This document shows, piece by piece, positions 1 to 6,664 of a stretch of DNA of 8,107 nt. Source of the stretch: Gammaproteobacteria bacterium UBA6968 (GTDB taxonomy: Bacteria > Pseudomonadota > Gammaproteobacteria > Pseudomonadales > Azotimanducaceae). The position numbers and the translations under genes were made by a program. The notes beneath the pieces are model-generated. The model was not told the DNA's origin. It did not search any database and saw only the letters and a list, made by a program, of their open reading frames with translations. The stretch is from positions 25,569-33,675 of the forward strand of contig DJYW01000047.1 in NCBI GenBank assembly GCA_002450255.1, written 5' to 3'. Each line of letters starts with the position of its first letter. The stretch's first letter is position 1.

Positions 1-1
1 T

Positions 2-58
2 GACCAAGCCGACTGGGCGACCTTCAGCGGTTACACCGAATTGGTTCTCTATGCCTAA
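2..58 (+). CDS. C-terminal tail of an upstream gene (partial, unidentified)
   Basis: The frame starting at position 2 is open from the left edge and reads DQADWATFSGYTELVLYA before a TAA stop at 56-58. The residue mix is protein-like and the stop is followed by a noncoding gap, so this is probably the end of a same-strand gene. Eighteen residues are too few to name a family; the alternating hydrophobic end could be a beta strand, but that is only an impression. It could also be chance open frame. Confidence 0.35.
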   Translation, partial: DQADWATFSGYTELVLYA

Positions 59-115
59 TAAATTCTACTCTGCGACGGTCCAGATTGCGTGTTGGATAGC
101 CCTCCCCGCACGCTT

Positions 116-140
116 TTCGGCCACATCAGATGCAGCCGAA
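116..140. promoter_or_regulatory. Imperfect 25-bp dyad, candidate operator upstream of the symporter cluster
   Basis: The sequence has two 12-base arms around a central A at 128. The outer arms TTCGGC (116-121) and GCCGAA (135-140) pair perfectly, the inner arms CATC and GATG also pair, and only two positions per arm mismatch (10 of 12). The centre lies 65 bases before the ATG at 193. The one-base centre and the lack of a T-run after it fit a dimeric regulator's binding site better than a terminator, although the outer six pairs could also form an RNA hairpin ending the upstream gene. I see no convincing -35/-10 pair beside it. The regulator family is unknown. Confidence 0.35.
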
Positions 141-192
141 TTATGAAACGGTTACTCTTCTGAAGATCCACATCAAGTAAGGGCTGGAGACT

Positions 193-1563
193 ATGCAGGA
201 CGCTATAACCGCGATCACTTCCCGCTACGCAGAATTAGCCTGGGGGCCCTGGCTTCTGATGCTGCTATTGGGTGGCGGTCTGTTTTTCTTTATCGTCTCG
301 CGCTTTACCCCTTTCTTGTATCTAGGGCACGCGTTTGCCTTAGTCCGCGGCAAATACAACGATCCAAACGACCCCGGCCATCTGACTCATTTCAGCGCAC
401 TGTCCGCTGCACTCGCTGGCACGATTGGTATGGGCAATATTGCAGGCGTCGCCCTAGCCATCAAAATTGGCGGGCCCGGCGCGATTTTTTGGATGTGGAT
501 GACCGCCATACTCGGTATCGCCACTAAGTTTTTTACTTGTTCTCTGGCGGTGATGTATCGCGGCAAGGACGATGCCGGCAACCTGCAGGGTGGCCCGATG
601 TACGTCATCCGCGAAGGCTTACATAAGCGTTGGCACTTCCTCGCTTATCTCTTCGCAATTGTTGGCATGATCGGCTGTTTGCCCGCGCTGCAAAGCAACC
701 AGTTGATTCAAATCATCCGCGACCTGGTGCTTATCGAACAAGGCTTCATTGCCGCCGATGCCGATCCTTTTTTCTATAACTTTTGGGGCGGCGTTATCCT
801 CGCGGTGGTGACCGGCCTTGTGATTTTTGGGGGCCTCACCCGCATCGCCAAAACTGCTTCGATCCTGGTGCCAACGATGTCCGTGCTTTATCTCGGCAGC
901 ATTCTTGTCGCCTTACTCCTGCATGCCGAACAAGTGCCCGCCGCCTTCGCGCTCATCATCAGCGACGCCTTTACCGGCAACGCGGTCGCAGGCGGCAGTC
1001 TTATCGCGGTGATCACCTATGGTATCCAGCGTGGCGCTTACAGCAATGAAGCGGGCATGGGCACCGAGTCGATGGCGCACGGCGCGGCCCGTACCCGCGA
1101 ACCGATCCGCGAGGGTCTGGTCGCTATGGTTGGCCCCATTGTCGATACGTTGATTATTTGCACCGCTACCGCGCTCCTGATCTTGGTTGCTGGAGACTGG
1201 GCGGAAAGCAGCAGCGCCGGCGTAACCCTAACCGCTGACGCATTTCATGCGTTACTCGGCGCACCCGGCACAATTATCATTTTTATTTGCGTCGTTTGCT
1301 TCGCAATGACCACCATTTTCACCTATTCGTTTTATGGCACTCAATGCTCTAACTTTGTGTTCGGCACCCGCCGAGTTTTAGCCTACAGAATCGTGTTTGT
1401 TGGATTTATTATCGTTACGTCTGTGGTCTCTTTAGAAGCGGCGGTCAGTCTAATCGACGGTTCTTTCGCGCTAATGGCCATACCCACCGTGGTCAGCGCC
1501 ATTTTACTGGCACCCAAGGTTACCGCCGCTGCAAATGCCTACTGGCAAACACTCGAAAAATAA
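193..1563 (+). CDS. AGCS-family sodium:amino acid symporter
   Basis: This is an inner-membrane secondary transporter of the alanine/glycine:cation symporter family, whose known members import alanine or glycine with Na+. The 456-residue length is normal for the family. Visible hallmarks are the first membrane segment (about 17-35), the GTIGMGNIAGVALAI stretch (76-90), the family signature GGPGAIFWMW (93-102), and the conserved RGAYSNEAGMG loop (280-290) followed by TESMAHGAA. Several further hydrophobic helices follow, at about 150-170, 200-215, 225-245, 310-333, 358-380, 398-412 and 420-440. The ATG start is supported by TAAGGG (178-183) and GGAGA (186-190) just upstream. It is the first gene of a tight same-strand cluster with an alkyl sulfatase and an esterase, 42 bases before the sulfatase, so it is probably co-transcribed. 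Its substrate may therefore be an amino-acid-like part of whatever those enzymes process, or simply alanine or glycine. Family call is firm; substrate is not known. Confidence 0.93.
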   Translation: MQDAITAITSRYAELAWGPWLLMLLLGGGLFFFIVSRFTPFLYLGHAFALVRGKYNDPNDPGHLTHFSALSAALAGTIGMGNIAGVALAIKIGGPGAIFWMWMTAILGIATKFFTCSLAVMYRGKDDAGNLQGGPMYVIREGLHKRWHFLAYLFAIVGMIGCLPALQSNQLIQIIRDLVLIEQGFIAADADPFFYNFWGGVILAVVTGLVIFGGLTRIAKTASILVPTMSVLYLGSILVALLLHAEQVPAAFALIISDAFTGNAVAGGSLIAVITYGIQRGAYSNEAGMGTESMAHGAARTREPIREGLVAMVGPIVDTLIICTATALLILVAGDWAESSSAGVTLTADAFHALLGAPGTIIIFICVVCFAMTTIFTYSFYGTQCSNFVFGTRRVLAYRIVFVGFIIVTSVVSLEAAVSLIDGSFALMAIPTVVSAILLAPKVTAAANAYWQTLEK

Positions 1564-1605
1564 CGTTTATTATCAGCGGTAAACCAACGCGGAGCCTACA
1601 GCGCC

Positions 1606-3549
1606 ATGACATACACACCACTTCCCGAAGACCTGGCTCAACCGAAACCCGCTAGCGAGTACACGCGCCAGGCACAACAAAGTCTGCGCGACCACCTCGA
1701 CTTTAGCGACCGGCAGAGTTTCATTGATGCTGAGCGGGGCTTCATTGCCACGCTAGACCCGCTGACACTGAAGCGGCCAGACGGACACGTCACTTACGAT
1801 ATGAGTCGCATGGATTTCCTTCAGGGCGACGCACCCGACACAGTGAACCCAAGCCTGTGGCGACAAGCGCAACTCACGGCTCAGCATCACGGTCTCTACG
1901 AAGTTACACCCGGTTTATATCAAGTACGCTCTTTCGATATCGCCAACATGACACTAATCAAAGGTGATACCGGTTGGGTCATTATCGACCCGCTAACGTC
2001 TGCTGAATCATCGCGAGCGGCGCTCGAACTGGCGAACCAGCAGCTTGGCGAACGGCCGGTTACCGCCATTCTCTACACTCACAGCCATGCCGATCACTTT
2101 GCCGGCATCCTGGGTGTGCTCGATACCGATCAGGCCGCCGACCAATCCGTTCCCATTATTGCGCCTAAGCATTTTGTGGACGAGGCGCTCAGTGAAAACG
2201 TGATGGCAGGTAACGCGATGCAGCGTCGCGCCACCTATATGTACGGCAACCTGTTAAAAGCGTCGCCAACCGGCTATGTCACCACCGGTCTAGGCTCCGC
2301 TGTTTCCATGGGCACGACCGGGTTTGTCGCGCCAACGGACAGCATTTCTCAAACCGGCGAAACCAGAGTGTTGGACGGTGTCGAGTTTGAGTTCCAGATG
2401 ACACCGGGAACCGAGGCACCGGCGGAATTTGTCTTTTACCTGCCGCAATTCAAAGCATTGTGCATGGCTGAGATTACCTCGCATCATTTACACAATGTCT
2501 ATACGCCGCGCGGTGCTCAGGTTCGCGACGCGCTAGCCTGGGCAAATCAAATCAACGAATCTATTGATCTGTTCGGTAGCCGGCTGGATGTCCAGTTCGC
2601 TTCGCATCATTGGCCCATATGGGGGCGCGACGCTGCGGTGACCTATCTCAGCAAACAACGCGACCTATACAAATACATCCACGATCAGACGTTACGGCTG
2701 GCTAATAAAGGCTTTAACAAAGAAGAAATTGCCGAGCAGGTACACCTGCCGGAAGAACTGGGGCGAGAGTTTTATAACCGCGACTACTACGGCACCGTAC
2801 ATCACAATAGCCGGGCGGTTTACGTAAAGTATCTCGGCTATTTCGATGGCAATCCCGCTAATCTCTACCCGCTGCCACCAGTACCACGCGCGGAGAAATA
2901 TGTCGCGCTTATGGGCGGTGCCGACAAAATTGTTACCGAAGCAAAGGCGAGCTTCGAAGCCGGCGAGTATCGCTGGGTGGCCGAATTGCTCAACCACGTG
3001 ATGATGGTCGACCCTGAGCACCTGCTTGCCCGCGCTCTGTTGGCCGACACATTAGAGCAGCTAGGTTATCAGTCAGAATCAGCACCCTGGCGCAATTTTT
3101 ACTTATGTGGCGCGCTTGAGTTACGCCAAGGCCTGCCGGCGAGCAGCCAGTACAAACCAACTTCTGGCATGGTCGCAGGGATCCCAATCGACAATTTCCT
3201 GCAAAGTATGGCGGTACGCCTGCTACCAGCAGCTGTTGCGGGCAAGGATCTAAGCCTTAACCTGCAATTTATCGATTTGCAGCGTGATTACGTTTTGACC
3301 ATCAAACACAGCGTTCTCAACTATTTTCCAGATCGCCAGCAGGCGAATGCCACCGCAACGCTCAGCATTACCGCAAGCGATTTCAAACTAATGATGATGG
3401 GGATCACAGCAGGCGTCGATTTAATGAGCGAGGGGAAGCTCAGCATCAGCGGCAACGCTGGCGCACTGCAAGGATTGGCGAATTACTTCGACTCATTCCC
3501 AAGACGCTATCCGTTAGTCACTGCAACCACAGATGCAGCGAGCGCCTGA
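1606..3549 (+). CDS. Alkyl sulfatase, SdsA1-type (metallo-beta-lactamase fold)
   Basis: This is a group III, binuclear-zinc sulfatase that hydrolyses alkyl sulfate esters to an alcohol and sulfate. The order is an N-terminal MBL domain (about 90-345), an alkylsulfatase dimerisation region (about 350-500) and a C-terminal SCP2-like domain (about 525-640) that is thought to help with hydrophobic substrates. The metal motif is THSHADH at 158-164 (H159, H161, D163, H164). Further likely ligands are E270 in PGTEAPAE, E289 in CMAE and H334 in ASHHWPIWG. They keep a constant 10-residue offset from the published Pseudomonas aeruginosa SdsA1 ligands as I remember them (H169, H171, D173, H174, E280, E299, H344). 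N297 and R302 in HNVYTPRG fit the sulfate-binding positions. Unlike secreted SdsA1, the N-terminus (MTYTPLPEDL) has no hydrophobic signal segment, so a cytoplasmic location is predicted. GGAG at 1591-1594 supports the ATG. Whether primary, secondary or other sulfates are preferred cannot be read from the sequence. Confidence 0.93.
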   Translation: MTYTPLPEDLAQPKPASEYTRQAQQSLRDHLDFSDRQSFIDAERGFIATLDPLTLKRPDGHVTYDMSRMDFLQGDAPDTVNPSLWRQAQLTAQHHGLYEVTPGLYQVRSFDIANMTLIKGDTGWVIIDPLTSAESSRAALELANQQLGERPVTAILYTHSHADHFAGILGVLDTDQAADQSVPIIAPKHFVDEALSENVMAGNAMQRRATYMYGNLLKASPTGYVTTGLGSAVSMGTTGFVAPTDSISQTGETRVLDGVEFEFQMTPGTEAPAEFVFYLPQFKALCMAEITSHHLHNVYTPRGAQVRDALAWANQINESIDLFGSRLDVQFASHHWPIWGRDAAVTYLSKQRDLYKYIHDQTLRLANKGFNKEEIAEQVHLPEELGREFYNRDYYGTVHHNSRAVYVKYLGYFDGNPANLYPLPPVPRAEKYVALMGGADKIVTEAKASFEAGEYRWVAELLNHVMMVDPEHLLARALLADTLEQLGYQSESAPWRNFYLCGALELRQGLPASSQYKPTSGMVAGIPIDNFLQSMAVRLLPAAVAGKDLSLNLQFIDLQRDYVLTIKHSVLNYFPDRQQANATATLSITASDFKLMMMGITAGVDLMSEGKLSISGNAGALQGLANYFDSFPRRYPLVTATTDAASA

Positions 3550-3590
3550 ACGAAGACTCGAACCGAAGCCGACTATGCAAATATCAAGAA

Positions 3591-3596
3591 GAGGAG
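3591..3596 (+). promoter_or_regulatory. Ribosome binding site deciding the esterase start
   Basis: GAGGAG lies seven bases before the ATG at 3604. The in-frame TTG at 3598 would sit only one base after it, which is too close, so ATG 3604 is preferred and the annotated protein begins MEPTTIEAA. Confidence 0.7.
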
Positions 3597-3603
3597 TTTG
3601 ATT

Positions 3604-5094
3604 ATGGAACCTACGACCATCGAAGCCGCATGCGGCCCAATTCAAGGCCGCGAAAAAGAAGGCGCGCTGCTATTCGCCGGTATTCCCTACGCACACCCCC
3701 CGGTTGGCGAACTTCGCTTCAAAGCACCACGCCCGTTAGGCAAGTTTGCGACACCATATAGTGCGCTGAAGTTTGGGCCAGCCGCGCCGCAGCTCAGTGG
3801 AACAGGCCTCACCGACAGTGCCTCAGTGCGCTGGGACGAAGATTGCCTAACCTTGAATATCTCCGCGCCCATAGCTGTTGCTGATGCCGATGACCAGGGT
3901 GGGCGCGCAGTCTTAGTCTGGATTCATGGCGGCGGCTACGCCACTGGACAGGGCGCGATCCCTTGGTACAACGGCAATCGTTTCGCGAAAAATCAGGACA
4001 TCGTCGCCGTATCGATAAATTACCGTTTGGGTGCGCTGGGCTTTGCAGATATGAGCGCACTCGGCGACGAATTCGCCACTTCCTCCGTGAACGGTACCCT
4101 GGATCAAATCGCTGCGCTGACCTGGGTTCGCAACAACATCGCCGCCTTTGGCGGGGACCCTAACCGAATCACCATTGCCGGCGAATCCGCAGGCGGGTTT
4201 AGCGTCGCCACCTTGTTGGGCTGCGAAGTTACTAAAGGCTTATTTCAGCGCGCGATTCTGCAAAGCGGCGCGGCCCATCACACGCTGCCCAAGGCTGCTG
4301 CAGAACGAGTCACTGAGGCCTTTTTGCGACACCTTGGACAGGATAATGCCGTCGGCGCACTGGCCGCCTCGGCTGACGACATACTCGCTGCACAAAAGGC
4401 AACCATGACCGAGTTCGCCAGCGAAGTTGGTATCAAGAACAAGCTCGGCACTGCCGTATCGCCTTTTTATCCGGCGCATGGCACTGCGTTGTTACCCGAA
4501 TCGCCGCTACAGGCCATTCGCCGCGGTGTCGGAGCGGAAGTCGCAATTGTTACCGGCAGCAACACCGACGAGACCACGCTTTGGAGTTATGGCGAGGTGG
4601 ATGAGGAAAAGGTGGCGCAGACCGCAGCAAGCAGTGGCGCGGAAGCCGCGCTGAACGAGTACCGCAAGAATCGGCCGGACGCGACCAATGCGGAAATCTT
4701 AACGGCCATGACCTCCGACCACATGTTTCGAATACCAAGCATCCGCTTACTCGAAGCTCGCGCCAGCCACACTCAAGACAACTGGGCTTATCAATTCGAT
4801 TGGGAGTCGCGCGGCTTTGGCGGCAAGTTAGGCGCAACTCACTCGCTGGAAATTCCATTTATGTTCGACAACCTTGATCGAGCCGGGGTCGACATCTTTC
4901 TGGGACCGGGGGACTTGCCACAAGCTCTTGCGACAACCATGCACCAGGCATGGGCCGACTTCATTAAGCATGGCGATCCAGGCTGGCCGCGTTATGAGCT
5001 TGGCATGCGTACGACCCAATTTTTTGATGAGACCTGCCATCTAGTAAACGATCCAGCAGGCAGTGAGCGCGAGGCGTGGGAAGGGGTGCGTTAA
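3604..5094 (+). CDS. Carboxylesterase, type B (alpha/beta-hydrolase)
   Basis: A serine hydrolase of the carboxylesterase type-B family that cleaves carboxylic ester bonds. The 496 residues are typical of bacterial members. The oxyanion-hole motif is HGGG (108-111), the family signature EDCLTLN lies at 79-85, and the nucleophile elbow GESAGG puts the catalytic serine at 195. The likely acid is E323 in SNTDET and the likely histidine is H413 in GATHSLEIPF, a context usual for the family. The N-terminal FAGIPYAHPPVGELRF block (24-39) is also characteristic. No signal peptide is visible, so it is probably cytoplasmic, matching the alkyl sulfatase 54 bases upstream with which it is probably co-transcribed. 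Physiological substrates of this family vary widely (aliphatic esters, aromatic esters, carbamates), so the substrate remains open. In context, an ester generated or exposed by desulfation is a reasonable inference. Confidence 0.92.
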   Translation: MEPTTIEAACGPIQGREKEGALLFAGIPYAHPPVGELRFKAPRPLGKFATPYSALKFGPAAPQLSGTGLTDSASVRWDEDCLTLNISAPIAVADADDQGGRAVLVWIHGGGYATGQGAIPWYNGNRFAKNQDIVAVSINYRLGALGFADMSALGDEFATSSVNGTLDQIAALTWVRNNIAAFGGDPNRITIAGESAGGFSVATLLGCEVTKGLFQRAILQSGAAHHTLPKAAAERVTEAFLRHLGQDNAVGALAASADDILAAQKATMTEFASEVGIKNKLGTAVSPFYPAHGTALLPESPLQAIRRGVGAEVAIVTGSNTDETTLWSYGEVDEEKVAQTAASSGAEAALNEYRKNRPDATNAEILTAMTSDHMFRIPSIRLLEARASHTQDNWAYQFDWESRGFGGKLGATHSLEIPFMFDNLDRAGVDIFLGPGDLPQALATTMHQAWADFIKHGDPGWPRYELGMRTTQFFDETCHLVNDPAGSEREAWEGVR

Positions 5095-5128
5095 TCTGCC
5101 GCGCGCGCCGGCTAACGCAGACGCCAAC

Positions 5129-5165
5129 AAAAAGATTTAGCGAGAGCGCAGCAAGCCTGAGCTTG
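5129..5165 (-). terminator. Weak candidate terminator after the phosphotransferase gene
   Basis: In the 72-base gap between the converging genes, the - strand reads a CAAGC-TCAG-GCTTG hairpin (5165-5152, five pairs), then a GCG-CTCT-CGC mini-hairpin, then TAAATC and a T5 run (5133-5129). The arrangement is right for ending the - strand transcript, but the stems are short and the T-run is offset from the larger one. No comparable T-run serves the + strand esterase gene. Confidence 0.25.
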
Positions 5166-5166
5166 G

Positions 5167-6252
5167 CTAAGGCAGTAAAAACTCCTCCGCACCGAGGTCC
5201 AATGCATGGCGCGCGTGGCGACGGGCCATAGTGGTGAACATTTGATCACCGCGCTCGGTGTGTTGAACCAAACAGGAAGCGATCACCGTAACCGCGAAAC
5301 CAGCGTAGACGCCACGTCGATAAGCAGTCCAACAGTCCTGCCAAGAGAAATGACTCACGCCTTTAGCGAGCAGCGCATCGTAATAACTGCGTACCAACTC
5401 TTTCTCAACCGCTTTTCGCTCACCAGGAATTAAACCCGCGCCAAGGAAATACGCGACATCATTGAGCGGCGCTCCCAGTGTAACGCTCTGCCAATCCACT
5501 GCAGCCACTTCGCAACGATGCTCGCTCTCGAAAATGAGCAAATTGTCCAAACGATAGTCGACATGAATCAACGCGAAAACATCGGGAAACTCGGCGTTCA
5601 GCGGCGTCGAATCTGCCTCGCCCAAGCGCTCGATGATGGCCATTTCGTCGCTGGCAAGATGCTCGCTGTAATAGTCCATAAACGCCGGCAACTGAGCTCT
5701 ATACAATGCCAAAGTGGCATTTCGATCTGTCCGCGACTCATCTAGCAGCCAGCTATGCCGGCGCAGTGACTCATCACACCAACTCGGGGCGTGCAGTCCT
5801 ACCAGTTGGGATAAGGCCGATCGTGCAACCCGCGCCGAACAACCCAACAGCTGGTTGCCTTGTTCCGCGGGTGCCAAGTCTTCCAAAAGCAGGAAAAAGT
5901 CAGGTCCTTCATCGATGATTTCGGCAAAAAAACAGCGTGGTGTGCGGATACTGAGTTGGCTTTGCAGTTCCTGATAGAAACGCACTTCCTTAAGAAAGTT
6001 TTGCAGTTGCACCCCGGTGGCGCGGCTGGTCGCGTCTGCCGACGAAAATTTACCTACTAAACTGGCGGGTACGCGCTCGTCAGTGGCACTGAATTCAAAT
6101 TCGTAACGCCAACACTGGCCAATCTGCCCGGTACCAATTTGTACCTGAGTAAAACTGGCAACGCGGGCGGCAAGGCCCTGCTCAGCAAAACATTGATTAA
6201 ACCAATCGGCAGAAATGCTCGTTGGCGTCGGAATTAAATCAAACGTTGCCAT
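5167..6252 (-). CDS. APH / ecdysteroid-kinase-like phosphotransferase
   Basis: A small-molecule kinase with the aminoglycoside-phosphotransferase / CHK-like fold, expected to transfer phosphate from ATP to a hydroxyl group in the cytoplasm. In the 361-residue protein the glycine-rich loop is GTGQIGQ (40-46), the likely ATP-binding lysine is K68 in LVGKF, and the paired glutamate is E89 in KEVRFY. The hinge is LLLEDL (121-126). The catalytic loop is HVDYRLDN (230-237), with D232 as base and N237 as metal ligand. The second metal aspartate is D253 in VDWQ, which replaces the DFG of protein kinases. The VDWQSVTLGAPLNDVAYFL block is typical of the bacterial relatives of ecdysteroid 22-kinases rather than of resistance enzymes. 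ATG 6252 is chosen because GGGAGG lies five bases upstream; the longer frame from GTG 6273 would bury that site. The gene converges on the esterase gene. Substrate unknown; antibiotic resistance is unlikely from the motifs. Confidence 0.88.
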   Translation of the reverse strand: MATFDLIPTPTSISADWFNQCFAEQGLAARVASFTQVQIGTGQIGQCWRYEFEFSATDERVPASLVGKFSSADATSRATGVQLQNFLKEVRFYQELQSQLSIRTPRCFFAEIIDEGPDFFLLLEDLAPAEQGNQLLGCSARVARSALSQLVGLHAPSWCDESLRRHSWLLDESRTDRNATLALYRAQLPAFMDYYSEHLASDEMAIIERLGEADSTPLNAEFPDVFALIHVDYRLDNLLIFESEHRCEVAAVDWQSVTLGAPLNDVAYFLGAGLIPGERKAVEKELVRSYYDALLAKGVSHFSWQDCWTAYRRGVYAGFAVTVIASCLVQHTERGDQMFTTMARRHARHALDLGAEEFLLP

Positions 6253-6257
6253 TGCGG

Positions 6258-6263
6258 CCTCCC
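6258..6263 (-). promoter_or_regulatory. Strong ribosome binding site for the phosphotransferase gene
   Basis: On the - strand GGGAGG is followed by five bases (CCGCA) and ATG at 6252-6250. It decides the start against the GTG seven codons upstream. Confidence 0.75.
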
Positions 6264-6294
6264 GGACAAGCACTTTGCAGCGCCCGCTCTATTT

Positions 6295-6326
6295 ACTATC
6301 CGTCCGTTAATGCGTTTATCTGTCTA
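6295..6326 (-). promoter_or_regulatory. Possible promoter overlapping the repeat tract
   Basis: On the - strand, TAGACA (6326-6321, five of six matches to TTGACA) is formed by the last units of the tetranucleotide tract. GATAGT (6300-6295, four of six matches to TATAAT) lies 20 bases downstream. The spacing is longer than the optimal 17, so this is a weak candidate only. It would give a leader of about 35-40 bases before the ATG at 6252. Confidence 0.15.
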
Positions 6327-6364
6327 TCTGTCTATCTATCTGTCTGTCTATCTATCTGTCTGTC
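6317..6364. repeat. Tetranucleotide repeat tract, 12 units of TATC/TGTC
   Basis: Twelve uninterrupted four-base units TRTC occupy 48 bases. Using A for TATC and G for TGTC, the order is A G A G A A G G A A G G. The tract is nested: an eight-base unit TATCTGTC occurs twice (6317-6332), then a 16-base unit TATCTATCTGTCTGTC occurs twice, perfectly (6333-6348 and 6349-6364). On the other strand this is GATA/GACA. It ends 64 bases before the phosphotransferase ATG. It is noncoding for that gene, because a TAG (6291-6289) lies in frame between tract and start. Tetranucleotide tracts are known to change length by slipped-strand mispairing; whether this one varies cannot be seen from one sequence. 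Confidence 0.95.
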
Positions 6365-6520
6365 TGCTCGTCTTGTTACTGATCTGTGAAGCCAATGATT
6401 TGATTCGTCAGTTACTTTAGGTGAGTCTGTCGACTGCGTTGACCCTGCTTAACCACTTATCTGACCACCCGCCCCGCAACTGTTGCTGCAATTTTTGAGA
6501 CCAGCTTGCACGCGCTTACA

Positions 6521-6538
6521 AAATTGAGGCGAAACCTC
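6521..6538 (-). terminator. Weak candidate terminator downstream of the sulfatase gene
   Basis: On the - strand GAGG-TTTCG-CCTC (6538-6526) is followed by AATTT. The stem has only four pairs and lies about 125 bases past the sulfatase stop, so it is a poor terminator by itself. Confidence 0.2.
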
Positions 6539-6664
6539 TTTTGATTCGGCTATCGCTAAGCCTACGCACCGCGTAGCACCCGCTGCCCCTTGCTATCCGT
6601 TAACTCTTATACCGATGCAACCGTTTATCAGCCGCGTGGCTTCGCGCAGACTTAGGTCTAAAAC

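Larger units (their letters stand above)
6253..6664. other. 412-base gap between the two - strand genes
   Basis: No protein or RNA gene is recognisable here. Besides the repeat tract near its left end it holds several small inverted repeats. They are an 11-base palindrome GCAACTGTTGC (6476-6486), a four-pair hairpin GAGG/CCTC (6526-6538), a GGCT/AGCC hairpin (6548-6562) and a perfect six-pair hairpin CTACGC-ACC-GCGTAG (6562-6576). It must contain the 3' end of the sulfatase transcript and, if the genes are not co-transcribed, the kinase promoter. Its length argues against simple co-transcription of the two genes. Confidence 0.7.

Noticed and set aside
2692..3021. 109-codon - strand open frame
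   Set aside because: It lies entirely opposite the alkyl sulfatase, shows no family motif and has no ribosome site of note.
3598..3603. TTG start for the esterase two codons upstream
   Set aside because: It is one base from the GAGGAG site, too close for initiation; ATG 3604 has ideal spacing.
5098..5112. GCCG...CGGC hairpin as terminator of the + strand cluster
   Set aside because: Only four pairs, with no T-run on the + strand after it.
6253..6273. GTG start extending the kinase by seven residues
   Set aside because: The extension would overlap the GGGAGG site that serves ATG 6252.
6317..6364. Repeat tract as a CRISPR array or as an in-frame phase-variation tract
   Set aside because: Units are four bases with no spacers, so it is not a CRISPR. 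A TAG in frame at 6291-6289 and the good ribosome site at 6258-6263 show that the kinase is not translated from inside the tract.
6439..6444. TTGACC as a + strand promoter element
   Set aside because: No + strand gene lies downstream and no matching -10 element is seen.
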